Notes: generated from the letters alone by a model not told the origin. A stretch of 15,325 nucleotides of DNA from an uncultured Lachnospiraceae bacterium (GCA_910588865.1 CAJUSJ010000093.1:1-15325), one strand, 5' to 3'. Numbered from the stretch's first letter, positions 1-6,534 are shown. Program-made: numbers and translations.

Positions 1-54
1 CCGATAAAAAAAGCCGATAAAAAGCCGATAAAAAAAGCCGATAAAAAGCCGATA
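1..54 (+). repeat. 24-bp tandem repeat of alternating 13- and 11-nt units in the linker
   Basis: CCGAT-A7-G (13 nt, bases 1-13 and 25-37) alternates with CCGAT-A5-G (11 nt, 14-24 and 38-48), and a third copy starts at 49. The two units together are 24 nt, so the same motif is read in two frames, as Pro-Ile-Lys-Lys and Ala-Asp-Lys-Lys. The left boundary is cut by the window edge, so the copy number is a minimum. Confidence 0.85.
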
Positions 55-240
55 ACCCAAGAACGCCAGGAAAAGATTTTAAGTTACGTGAAGGAGCATG
101 GGGCAGTCACCAATAAAGAGGCAAGAGAAATGCTGGGGCTTGCGGAGTCAACTACAAAGCGGCTTTTAAAGCAGATGGTACAGGAAGAACTGCTGAAAGA
201 GCAGGGCGAGAAGAAAACACGGATTTACAAACTTGGATAA
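1..240 (+). CDS. C-terminal part of a winged-helix protein (AlbA_2/RecG-like tail), 5' end outside window
   Basis: An open frame runs from base 1 to the TAA at 238-240 and gives the last 79 residues of a larger protein. It opens with a lysine-rich linker of two PIKKADKK units, followed by a winged-helix fold at about residues 19-79. Visible are ERQEKILSYVKEHG, NKEAREMLGL, the recognition-helix-like STTKRLLKQMVQ, and the wing-like ending KKTRIYKL. I recall this tail from Firmicute proteins with an N-terminal AlbA_2/Schlafen-like domain, often labelled RecG-like transcriptional regulators. The catalytic or ligand-binding part lies outside, so the family is inferred from the tail only. DNA binding is likely. 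The nearest gene on the right converges on it. Confidence 0.7.
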   Translation, partial: PIKKADKKPIKKADKKPITQERQEKILSYVKEHGAVTNKEAREMLGLAESTTKRLLKQMVQEELLKEQGEKKTRIYKLG

Positions 241-263
241 AAGAATGGGACATTCAATATCAA

Positions 264-477
264 AAGGGGCTGCCCCTGAAATTTATCCATTAAAAAGAAA
301 AAAGATGGCTAACAACAACCATTTTCTCCCCGTTCCATGTTATGAAATCGAAAAATATGAAGGAAAAAAGGAGACAGTCCGGCAAAAATCCAGGACCTTG
401 AAAAAGCCTGAATTTATAAGGGACTGTCTCCTTCTTACATATCAGGGGCAAAAATCGTTATTTCCTGGCAGCCCCTT
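264..477. repeat. Intergenic segment bounded by a 16-bp inverted repeat, right arm interrupted
   Basis: This covers most of the 240-479 gap between two convergent genes. The left arm at 264-279 (AAGGGGCTGCCCCTGA) folds on itself at 265-277, with AGGGG pairing CCCCT around a CTG loop. Its reverse complement occurs at the right end as 442-450 plus 471-477, split by about 20 nt. A second perfect inverted repeat (368-380/421-433) is nested inside. It could be a small MITE-like or REP-like element, or two independent hairpins that resemble each other. I saw no target-site duplication and no coding capacity. Confidence 0.4.
364..433 (-). terminator. Intrinsic terminator of the arsC-like/siroheme reductase operon
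   Basis: AAGGAGACAGTCC at 368-380 and its perfect complement at 421-433 form a 13-bp stem. Read on the minus strand, the distal arm runs into a six-T tract at 364-369, as expected for termination of the leftward operon ending at 480. The loop is long (40 nt) and holds a weak inner CAGG/CCTG pairing. On the plus strand the tail is only CTTCTTAC, so termination of the winged-helix gene there would be weaker. Confidence 0.65.
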
Positions 478-479
478 CC

Positions 480-2027
480 TTATGCCAGAAAATCTGCCGC
501 GATCTCGTCAATTCCCTGAGGCCGGGCTTCCTTCCATGCCTGAAAATCCATGCCGCTTTCCGCCACAGCTGTCCCCAGCTTTACCAGGAAATCAGGGATG
601 GCGGACTGGAGCATGACGCCCACTTCCCGCCCCATGGCTTCGCTGCCCTGGCGGTCGTTTCCGTTGACATAGAGAGAGAAGGCAGGCTGCATGACTCCGT
701 CCACCTTCTTGGCCCCACCCCGGAATCCTATGGCTCCGATCTGGTGGGTGCCGCAGGAGGAGGGGCATCCGGAGATGTGGATGCGGGGCAGAGCCTTGTC
801 CGGGATCCTGGCGGAGCGGACCGCCTCCACACAGGCTGACAGAAGGACCTGGGAATCCCGGATTCCCTGCTGGCAGGTGGATGCGCCGATACAGCTTACG
901 GAAGACTCAAACAGAGTCTTTGCGCTGTCGTCTGTCAGTTCCAGCAGTTTTTTGGCCTCGGACCCGGTCAGGTTGACGATATAAGCTGTCTCGTCGGGAG
1001 CCAGACGCAGCTGCGCCTCTGGCATGGAGGCGAGAGCGTCGCTGACGGCACAGAACATGTCCGGGTCAGCCAGTCCGCCTATGGGATGCCACACCACGGT
1101 GTAAAGGCCGGATTGTTTCTGAGAAAGAACCCGGCTGTGGGAGATTTCCGTGCCGTCTCCGTTTTTCCTGACAGGAGTACAGTCCGGGTGTATCTCAAGG
1201 TCCTCGCCGGAAGCAAAGACTTCCTCCAGCTTCTCCAGAAAGGCTTTCCTGTAAGCCTCCGGTCCCCCCAGGGCATCCTGCATGTACCTGGTCCTGGCTC
1301 TGCCCCGGTTCTGATAATTGCCGTAAGCCCGGAAGGTGAGCCACATGGCCTTGATATAGAACAGGATCTTCTCCGGTTCCACGGCCTCTGCCACCTTTAC
1401 GCCGAATTTCGGCTGATTGCCCAATCCTCCGGCGCTGTACACGTCAAATCTGCCGTCTGGACGGGCGGTGAAGCCTAAGTCCCGGAAGGTGGCATGAGTC
1501 TTGTTGGCCAGGGAGTTGGAGAAGCCCACTTTCAGCTTCCTGGGCATCTTTTCAGCTTTGATAAAAGTCAGAAGGTATTCCCCGGCCGCCAGCGCCCAGG
1601 GGAGCACGTCAAAGAACTCGTCTTTCTCCACGCCGGATAAGGGGGAACACATGACATTGCGGGGATAGTCTCCGCCGCCGCCTAAGGTGACGATCCCGGC
1701 CTCCAGCGCCGCCTCCATGATATTTCCCGCCGCGTCAGGGCCTAAGTCGTGAAGCTGGATGGTCTGGCAGGTGGTAAAATGGATGCGGGGAACCTTGTAC
1801 TTTCGCGCCATGTCCGCGGTAAATTTCATGCGTTCCCTGGTCACCACCCCGGCAGGCATGCGCAGCCGCAGCATGTTGGCCTGGCCTCCTCTCTGGGCAT
1901 AGCTTCCAAAGTAGCCGGAAAAACTTTTGTAAGCTCCTTTGTCCATCTCCCCGGCATAAAAAGCCCTGGTCTTTTCCTTAAATTCCGAAAAGTCCGGTTT
2001 AAAGACCTCAAGGTCAATCTGATTCAC
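480..2027 (-). CDS. Ferredoxin-type nitrite/sulfite reductase (siroheme, 4Fe-4S)
   Basis: A 515-residue cytoplasmic enzyme with the two-fold nitrite/sulfite reductase half-domain layout. The N-terminal ferredoxin-like half contains RLRMPAGVVTRERM, and the first heme-facing stretch is GGGGDYPRNVMCSPLSGV. The 4Fe-4S/siroheme ligands are C379-x5-C385 (CIGASTC) and C421-x3-C425 (GCPSSCGTHQ), with the last Cys expected to bridge siroheme. The family reduces nitrite to ammonia or sulfite to sulfide by six electrons; sequence alone does not decide which. I chose the GTG at 2025-2027. AAGGAGG lies 10 nt upstream, and the codon overlaps the stop of the preceding gene as GTGA. A longer in-frame version from the GTG at 2048 would contain the ribosome site inside its own codons. 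No ferredoxin or flavin domain is fused, so a separate electron donor is needed. Confidence 0.9.
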   Translation of the reverse strand: MNQIDLEVFKPDFSEFKEKTRAFYAGEMDKGAYKSFSGYFGSYAQRGGQANMLRLRMPAGVVTRERMKFTADMARKYKVPRIHFTTCQTIQLHDLGPDAAGNIMEAALEAGIVTLGGGGDYPRNVMCSPLSGVEKDEFFDVLPWALAAGEYLLTFIKAEKMPRKLKVGFSNSLANKTHATFRDLGFTARPDGRFDVYSAGGLGNQPKFGVKVAEAVEPEKILFYIKAMWLTFRAYGNYQNRGRARTRYMQDALGGPEAYRKAFLEKLEEVFASGEDLEIHPDCTPVRKNGDGTEISHSRVLSQKQSGLYTVVWHPIGGLADPDMFCAVSDALASMPEAQLRLAPDETAYIVNLTGSEAKKLLELTDDSAKTLFESSVSCIGASTCQQGIRDSQVLLSACVEAVRSARIPDKALPRIHISGCPSSCGTHQIGAIGFRGGAKKVDGVMQPAFSLYVNGNDRQGSEAMGREVGVMLQSAIPDFLVKLGTAVAESGMDFQAWKEARPQGIDEIAADFLA

Positions 2028-2383
2028 AGTTTTAACGCCTCCTTCCACTCAGCTTCTTTAAATCCCGGGAGAACAAAATCCTCTCCGATCAGCAGAGGCC
2101 GTTTCACCAGCATCCCGTCAGTGGAAAGAAGGCGGAGCTGGTCCTCCTCGCTCATGGAGGGCAGCTTGTCCTTCAGCCCCTGTTCCCGGTAAAGCATCCC
2201 GCTGGTGTTAAAGAACCTTTTCAGAGGAAGGCCGCTTTTCTTGTGCCAGGCCCGCAGCTCCTCCTCTGACGGGTTTTGTTCTTTAATAGGACGGTCTGTA
2301 TAGCTGATCTTGTTTTCATCCAGCCATTTTTTCGCCTTTTTGCAGGTGGAACAGGATGGATATTGTAAAAATAACAGGTCCAT
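2024..2383 (-). CDS. ArsC/Spx-family thioredoxin-fold protein
   Basis: A 119-residue protein of the arsenate reductase/Spx/YffB family. The thioredoxin-fold N-terminus carries the CxxC motif C11-S-T-C14 followed by KKAKKWL. The C-terminal part has the family's Arg-Pro segment (LVKRPLLIGEDFVLPGF). Known members are glutathione- or thioredoxin-linked arsenate reductases, or Spx-type regulators that bind RNA polymerase; this sequence cannot be assigned firmly to either. The ATG at 2381-2383 is preferred because GAAGGAGG lies 8 nt upstream; an earlier ATG at 2401 would place that site inside the gene. It is the first gene of a two-gene minus-strand operon, and its stop overlaps the reductase start, implying coupled translation. 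A redox partner or sensor role for the siroheme enzyme is possible but inferred. Confidence 0.85.
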   Translation of the reverse strand: MDLLFLQYPSCSTCKKAKKWLDENKISYTDRPIKEQNPSEEELRAWHKKSGLPLKRFFNTSGMLYREQGLKDKLPSMSEEDQLRLLSTDGMLVKRPLLIGEDFVLPGFKEAEWKEALKL

Positions 2384-2413
2384 GTTAAAAACCTCCTTCA
2401 TATGTCGATTCCT

Positions 2414-2442
2414 ATTTTACACAAAGAGATTTTGTTTGAAAA
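2414..2442 (-). promoter_or_regulatory. Possible sigma-A promoter for the arsC-like/reductase operon
   Basis: Read on the minus strand, TTTTCA (2442-2437) and TAAAAT (2419-2414) are separated by 17 nt, ending about 30 nt before the start codon. The -10 is good and the -35 is weak (4 of 6). Confidence 0.4.
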
Positions 2443-2519
2443 GGGGGAAGGGGAATAAAAAACAAATAATCTTTATATGATTACAAATAGAAATATTTTG
2501 GCGGGAGACAAGGAATCTT

Positions 2520-3074
2520 ATGAAAATAATACTGTATTTGTCAGACTATATCATGCCCCTGGTCATGTTGTATATCGTGGTTTTCGGACTTTTAATGAAA
2601 CGTCCGGTGTACGACGATTTTGTCAGGGGAGCGAAAGAGGGAGCCAAGACAGTGGCGGGGATTCTTCCCACCTTAGTGGGGCTTATGGTGGGAGTGGGAG
2701 TGCTGCGGTCGTCGGGGTTTATGGATGCGGCGGCTGGATGGCTGGGCCAATGGACCCAGAAGGCGGGATTTCCTTCCCAGCTTCTTCCTGTGGCAGTGGT
2801 GAAGCTGTTTTCCTCCAGCGCGGCCACAGGTCTGGCCCTGGACATTTTTAAGCAATATGGGCCGGACTCGGAGCTTGGGCTGATAACATCCCTGATGCTA
2901 AGCTGTACAGAAACCGTGTTCTACACCATGAGCATTTATTTTCTCGCCGCGGGCATAAGAAAGACAAGATACACGCTGCCGGGGGCGCTGCTTGCCACCT
3001 CCGCGGGAGTTATTATGAGCGTAATATTGGGGAGATATCTGGCATTTTCACCATTTTTTTTAAGAAAACTATAA
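2520..3074 (+). CDS. spmB: Spore maturation protein B (SpmB), nucleoside-recognition/Gate domain membrane protein
   Basis: A 184-residue hydrophobic protein with several membrane segments (about residues 6-26, 45-65, 86-108, 119-143 and 152-175). It carries the SpmB-like signatures GFGLLMKRPVYDDF-like (here VFGLLMKRPVYDDFVRGAKE), ILPTLVGLMVGVGVLRSSG, and the conserved SCTETVFYTMSIYF. In Bacillus, SpmA and SpmB together are needed for spore core dehydration and heat resistance. Length matches the family. The start lacks a strong ribosome site: GGGAG lies 12 nt upstream and a weak AAGG is closer, but the N-terminus fits the family. The gene stands alone: an opposite-strand gene lies upstream and a separately promoted regulator downstream, with no spmA in the window. 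No terminator is visible after it. Confidence 0.9.
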   Translation: MKIILYLSDYIMPLVMLYIVVFGLLMKRPVYDDFVRGAKEGAKTVAGILPTLVGLMVGVGVLRSSGFMDAAAGWLGQWTQKAGFPSQLLPVAVVKLFSSSAATGLALDIFKQYGPDSELGLITSLMLSCTETVFYTMSIYFLAAGIRKTRYTLPGALLATSAGVIMSVILGRYLAFSPFFLRKL

Positions 3075-3085
3075 GGATTAGGTAG

Positions 3086-3114
3086 TTGCCCTGTGTGAGG
3101 AAATCAGTTATAAT
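3086..3114 (+). promoter_or_regulatory. Strong sigma-A-type promoter for the MarR regulator operon
   Basis: TTGCCC (3086-3091) and a perfect TATAAT (3109-3114) are spaced by 17 nt. The promoter lies just after spmB and 122 nt before the regulator start, so transcripts carry a leader of about 115 nt. Confidence 0.75.
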
Positions 3115-3122
3115 AATACCCG

Positions 3123-3193
3123 CGCCGGAGATTGTACGGCGACGATTATGTTTGCCAAAAGACACCGAAAAGCCGCGGACAGCGGAGGTTCGG
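3123..3193 (+). other. Hairpin-forming leader of the MarR regulator mRNA
   Basis: Two short stems sit between promoter and start codon. CGCCG/CGGCG (3123-3127/3137-3141) has a 9-nt loop. A two-tier hairpin pairs CCGAA with TTCGG (3165-3169/3189-3193) outside CCGC/GCGG (3173-3176/3182-3185). There is no T-tract, so these are not terminators. No known riboswitch consensus was recognised, and the function is unknown. Confidence 0.35.
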
Positions 3194-3236
3194 GTTGACA
3201 GGAAGCTTTGAGAACCGCCAGATGAAAGGACAGACC

Positions 3237-3680
3237 GTGGATACGTACCAAACGTTGAATGAAGTACTGGTGAATCTGTTTCGCGATATCATGGATATCG
3301 AGCAGAAAGCGATCATCACTGATGAATATAAGGATCTGACCAACAATGACATGCATGTTATTGAAGCGATCGGAATCGGTGATCCCAAGAATATGTCTAC
3401 CATAGCCCGTCTTTTGTCTGTCACTGTAGGGACTCTGACCATAGCCATGAACAGTCTGGTGAAGAAAGGATATGTGACGCGGCAGCGGGGAACCGCGGAC
3501 CGCCGGGAGGTCTATATCTCCTTGTCTGAAAAGGGGAGGGAGGCCTATGAGCATCACGCCAGGTTTCACAGGGCCATGATCGAGAGCGTCTCCGACGGGC
3601 TGAACCAGGAGGAACTGGAGATGCTGGTCAGGACGCTGACAAAACTGAACAGATGGTTTCGAAGCTGGCAAGATCATTAA
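3237..3680 (+). CDS. FabT-like MarR-family transcriptional regulator
   Basis: A 147-residue winged-helix regulator. The N-terminal helix LNEVLVNLFRDIMDIEQKAI, then LTNNDMHVIEAIGI, the helix-turn-helix region MSTIARLLSVTVGTLTIAMNSL, and the wing with GTADRREVYISLSEKGREAY match FabT-type regulators, which in streptococci repress fatty-acid synthesis genes with acyl-ACP as co-repressor. The start is a GTG with AAAGGA 6 nt upstream, which matches the family N-terminus (VDTYQTLNEV). Longer in-frame starts (ATG at 3222, TTG at 3132) lack ribosome sites and would add an unrelated basic extension. It does not precede fab genes here; its close downstream partner is a lipoprotein gene, so its targets may lie elsewhere or differ. 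Confidence 0.85.
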   Translation: MDTYQTLNEVLVNLFRDIMDIEQKAIITDEYKDLTNNDMHVIEAIGIGDPKNMSTIARLLSVTVGTLTIAMNSLVKKGYVTRQRGTADRREVYISLSEKGREAYEHHARFHRAMIESVSDGLNQEELEMLVRTLTKLNRWFRSWQDH

Positions 3681-3698
3681 AGGAGGATATGTTTGATC

Positions 3699-4298
3699 AT
3701 GAAGAAATGGATCATGTATTTTGCGGGAATTATGATGGCGTTTTGTCTGGCCGCCTGTACGCCTACACAGGTCACGGAGACCATCCCCCAGGCCGGAGGA
3801 GGCAACCCTGACGGCATCACGCCGGAGATGGTGAGGGAGAGCAACGCTGCCATAGAGAGGCTTCCGGATCAGGATGCCCCTGTATATGAGATGGCATTTA
3901 TCTATTTTATCAACAGCGGCAAAGATGGCCTGGCCCGGGAGACAGTGGACCTTGAGGCCCTGACAGAGGAGGCGCTGGTGAACTGTCTGATCGAGAAAGG
4001 TGTGCTGGAGGAAGGAACCCAGGCAGCGGCCTTTGACATTGAAGGCGGGGAGAAAGCAGGACCCGGCGCGGAAGCCGCGGGAGACGGCGAGAGGATCGGA
4101 ACCCTGGATCTGACACAGTTCCCCCAGGCGGATGGGACCACGGAGCAGCTTCTGCTCAATGCTGTCGCCAACACATTTATCGAGAACTATGAGCTGGATA
4201 AGCTGAAGATTTTGGTCAACGGGGATCTCTATACAAGCGCCAATATAACCATGGGCGAGGAAGATTACCTGGAATATACCAATAACTATGAAAAATAG
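3699..4298 (+). CDS. GerMN-like lipoprotein
   Basis: A secreted lipoprotein of about 200 residues. KKW and a hydrophobic stretch lead to the lipobox LAAC, with the modified Cys at residue 20. A disordered Pro/Gly-rich stretch follows, then a domain resembling GerMN in two parts: VYEMAFIYFINSGKDGLARETVDLE with ALVNCLIEKGVLEEGT, and after a Gly/Ala/Glu-rich loop, TLDLTQF with LLLNAVANTFIENYELDKLKILVNGD. GerMN domains occur in the spore germination protein GerM and in other envelope lipoproteins; the role here is inferred. The start is either this ATG (12 nt after AGGAGG) or the in-frame TTG at 3693 (6 nt after it); the mature protein is the same. It follows the regulator by 12-18 nt, so they are probably cotranscribed. 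Confidence 0.75.
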   Translation: MKKWIMYFAGIMMAFCLAACTPTQVTETIPQAGGGNPDGITPEMVRESNAAIERLPDQDAPVYEMAFIYFINSGKDGLARETVDLEALTEEALVNCLIEKGVLEEGTQAAAFDIEGGEKAGPGAEAAGDGERIGTLDLTQFPQADGTTEQLLLNAVANTFIENYELDKLKILVNGDLYTSANITMGEEDYLEYTNNYEK

Positions 4299-4307
4299 GT
4301 GAGCATG

Positions 4308-4343
4308 GCTGCCGCGGAAGTAAAACCGCGGCAGCTCTTTTTT
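4308..4343 (+). terminator. Intrinsic terminator after the MarR-lipoprotein operon
   Basis: A perfect 10-bp GC-rich stem (GCTGCCGCGG at 4308-4317 with CCGCGGCAGC at 4326-4335) closes an 8-nt A-rich loop and is followed by TCTTTTTT. It starts 10 nt after the lipoprotein stop codon. Confidence 0.92.
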
Positions 4344-4344
4344 A

Positions 4345-4373
4345 TGTACACGGGGCGGAGAGGAATATGGCCG
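4345..4373. repeat. Structured 29-bp direct repeat, copy 1
   Basis: The 29 bases starting TGTACACGGGGCGGAGAG are repeated exactly at 4428-4456. In this copy the repeat is the left half of an extended fold. CGGGGCGG (4351-4358) pairs with 4385-4392, and GGCCGT (4369-4374) pairs with ACGGCC (4379-4384) around a TTGC loop. It lies in the convergent gap and codes for nothing I recognise. Confidence 0.8.
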
Positions 4374-4427
4374 TTTGCACGGCCCCGCCCCGGCACAGCG
4401 AGGGGGAAAAAGCCTCCCCTACTCGAT

Positions 4428-4456
4428 TGTACACGGGGCGGAGAGGAATATGGCCG
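4428..4456. repeat. Structured 29-bp direct repeat, copy 2
   Basis: This is an exact copy of the 29 bases at 4345-4373, 83 bp downstream. The flank differs, yet an inner hairpin forms again at the same place: GGCCGC, AAAA loop, GCGGC (about 4451-4465). A weaker outer pairing of GGGGC with GCCCC is also possible. Between the copies is a short AGGGGG/CCTCCCCT hairpin (about 4401-4420). It lies just beyond the end of the DUF885 gene on the minus strand. Confidence 0.8.
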
Positions 4457-4491
4457 CAAAAGCGGCGCGTGCCCCCCAGGCTATGCCCTGC

Positions 4492-6360
4492 TCAGTTTCC
4501 CGCCGCGGCTGCCTGTGCTTTCAGCCACTCCTGGAAGTAGGGGCGGATCACCGTAAACGGCGCGGGTCCGATATCCAGTATGAACTGGTTAAAATCTTTC
4601 AGGACAAAACGATCCTTAAGAGTATCCTCGGCCTGGTTTTTCATCAGGACAAGCTCCAGATATCCTACATAATAGTTCAGGTAATTCACAGGAGCCCTCA
4701 GCATGTACTGGTAGATATCCTCCGCCACCTGTCTCTCCGTGATCCCAAAGGTCTCATTTAAGTAGGAGGAAACCTGATCTAAGGACCAGCCGTAGTAGTT
4801 GATGTTAATGTCCAGTATGGCGTGGAGGGCCAGGGTGGCAGAAGCGTTGTGGGCCAGGAGCTGGCCCAGCTCAGGGGACAGGCCGTTGTCCGTGGTGTAG
4901 GCGTAATTTTCCACATAAGTGGCCCAGCCTTCGCTGTAGCTGCTGAAATTCAGTACATTTCTCACCGGAGAGTCACAGTTAGACAAAAAGTATACATTCT
5001 GGTATAAGTGGCCCGGGTATCCCTCATGGGCCAGTGTGGTGTACAGATCCCCGGAGGTGGACACAGAGCCGTTGTTGATGTAGATGACGCAGTCCAGGTA
5101 CCGGTCCATGGGGGGAACCAGGAAAAAGGCGGGGCTTAAGGTCTGCTCTAAAGCTTCCGGCACATATTTTGTGGTGTAGCTGGCAGACTCCAGCAGGGGA
5201 AAATCCTTCTGGATCACTTCTTTCAGATGCTCTAAGATCTCCCCGGGCTCGGTGTAGGCGAATTCATAAGTGTCCAGCTGCTGGCCCAGTTCCGGATTAT
5301 CCACAAGGAGCTTATGCATGGCGGCGGCGTCATAGTTGATCTGGTTGTTGATGGCATCCCGCAGCTTGTCGATGGTGTCATAGTTGGTGCCCGTGGAGGA
5401 GTGTACCAGGTATTCATAATACCTCTTGCCCTCGGGATAGTAACACAGTCCCTGTTCATTGGTACAGGTGCCCTTTAAGTCACCGAGGCCATTTAACAGA
5501 AGCTCATAGGCAGGGATAAAGTGCTCGGACAGAACCGTAAGATTCCTGGCTTTGAAGTCCGCCTTCTCCTGGTCCGTAAGGTCTGCCATGGCATCGATCC
5601 GCTGGTCAAATGTGGCGGAGAGAAAATTGTTTTCCGGCGGCAGCAGGTAGGCCTGGCAGTCCTCGGTGATAGTGTCCACGCAGCTGTCGGTCATAAAAAG
5701 GCCGGCCCGGGATTTTTCCTGTTCAAATTCCAGAAGCTGTTGATAATAGGAATCAATAGTGGAGAGCAGGGCTAAGTAGTCTTCCACATCCTGGGCGCTG
5801 TAAAAAATATACTCGGCCAGGAGCACAGGGAGCTGAGCCTGGATACCTACTGTGGGAGCCAGGGGCTGGTAGTACAGTTCCAGGCCCTCAAAGGCTTCCT
5901 CTGCCTCAAAGGAGGCCTCCAGAACGCGGTAGGTGAGCTGCTGGTCCTGGGTGAGGAACTCCTCGGGAATGGAGGCCAGGGCTGCCTGCTGTTCCTTCTG
6001 CAGCTTCGCGCTTTCCTTGAGGCCCTGGAGGGAGAACTCACCAAAGGTTCTGGGACAGTCCCCAAGGCCGTATGAGGCAGGGTCTGCCAGGGAATAATGA
6101 AGGCTTAAGAAGTCATCGGACAGCTGGTTTTTAAAAAGGTCGTCGCAGAATTGCTCAAACGCGGCCCTGGCTTCCAGGACTTTTGGGTCATCCTCGCTTA
6201 AAGAGACGGGGGAAGGCTGGCTCTGCTGTGACGAGGCAGTATAGGTTTCATAGGTGGTCTCGTCCTGGGGTAAGCCGCGGCCGCATCCAGGGACAAGCAA
6301 AATAGTCAGTATCAGTATAGCGGACATGATCAATGTCATGGCGCGTTTTCGATGGTTCAT
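4492..6360 (-). CDS. DUF885-family lipoprotein, probable zinc metallopeptidase
   Basis: A 622-residue exported protein. After the basic N-terminus MNHRKR and a hydrophobic segment there is a lipobox-like LVPGC with Cys26, then a Ser/Gln-rich tether, then a long helical domain. The signature of the family is present: HEGYPGHLYQ at about residues 445-454 and EGWATYVENY at about 477-486, giving the expected His, His and Glu zinc ligands. DUF885 proteins resemble M2/M3-type gluzincin peptidases; the substrate is unknown. The ATG at 6360 is chosen because AAGGAGG lies 8 nt upstream; a longer frame to 6459 lacks a ribosome site and would overlap the promoter. It is a single-gene unit, divergent from metG. 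No clear terminator is seen downstream, only the structured repeats. Confidence 0.88.
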   Translation of the reverse strand: MNHRKRAMTLIMSAILILTILLVPGCGRGLPQDETTYETYTASSQQSQPSPVSLSEDDPKVLEARAAFEQFCDDLFKNQLSDDFLSLHYSLADPASYGLGDCPRTFGEFSLQGLKESAKLQKEQQAALASIPEEFLTQDQQLTYRVLEASFEAEEAFEGLELYYQPLAPTVGIQAQLPVLLAEYIFYSAQDVEDYLALLSTIDSYYQQLLEFEQEKSRAGLFMTDSCVDTITEDCQAYLLPPENNFLSATFDQRIDAMADLTDQEKADFKARNLTVLSEHFIPAYELLLNGLGDLKGTCTNEQGLCYYPEGKRYYEYLVHSSTGTNYDTIDKLRDAINNQINYDAAAMHKLLVDNPELGQQLDTYEFAYTEPGEILEHLKEVIQKDFPLLESASYTTKYVPEALEQTLSPAFFLVPPMDRYLDCVIYINNGSVSTSGDLYTTLAHEGYPGHLYQNVYFLSNCDSPVRNVLNFSSYSEGWATYVENYAYTTDNGLSPELGQLLAHNASATLALHAILDININYYGWSLDQVSSYLNETFGITERQVAEDIYQYMLRAPVNYLNYYVGYLELVLMKNQAEDTLKDRFVLKDFNQFILDIGPAPFTVIRPYFQEWLKAQAAAAGN

Positions 6361-6425
6361 GGTGATTACCTCCTTTATTTTCCGCGGCAGACAAAACCGG
6401 GAGAGGCCGCGGTAAATCTCTTCAT

Positions 6426-6454
6426 AGTATAATTTATATTTGCCGGGAATACAA
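6426..6454 (-). promoter_or_regulatory. Promoter for the DUF885 lipoprotein gene
   Basis: On the minus strand TTGTAT (6454-6449), 17 nt and TATACT (6431-6426) stand about 65 nt before the start codon. The -10 matches 5 of 6 and the -35 matches 3 of 6. Confidence 0.6.
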
Positions 6455-6468
6455 CTCATGAAAAAAGA

Positions 6469-6497
6469 TTGACGAAAGATATTTTAGAAGGTACACT
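6469..6497 (+). promoter_or_regulatory. Sigma-A promoter for the metG cluster
   Basis: TTGACG (6469-6474), a 17-nt spacer and TACACT (6492-6497) predict transcription from about 6504. The leader before the first ribosome site is then only about 20 nt, too short for a T-box or SAM riboswitch ahead of the upstream ORF. It lies back to back with the DUF885 promoter, the two -35 boxes being 14 bp apart. Confidence 0.75.
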
Positions 6498-6534
6498 AAG
6501 AACAGTTTACTTTTAGTTTTCAGGAGGAAGGCAA

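Noticed and set aside
233..616. 127-codon plus-strand frame in the left intergenic region
   Set aside because: It overlaps the stop of the winged-helix gene and the end of the reductase gene, has no ribosome site, and its product resembles no protein family I know.
2465..2515. Sporulation sigma-E promoter for spmB
   Set aside because: The region is AT-rich and no pair of boxes with correct spacing fits convincingly.
3691..3706. FabT-type operator (TTTGA-nnn-TCAAA-like) at the lipoprotein start
   Set aside because: Only the left half matches; the right half has mismatches, and the site lies downstream of the regulator's own promoter and start.
4308..4470. CRISPR-like array formed by the 29-bp repeats
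   Set aside because: There are only two copies with an 83-bp interval, strong internal hairpins that extend into the interval, and no cas genes.
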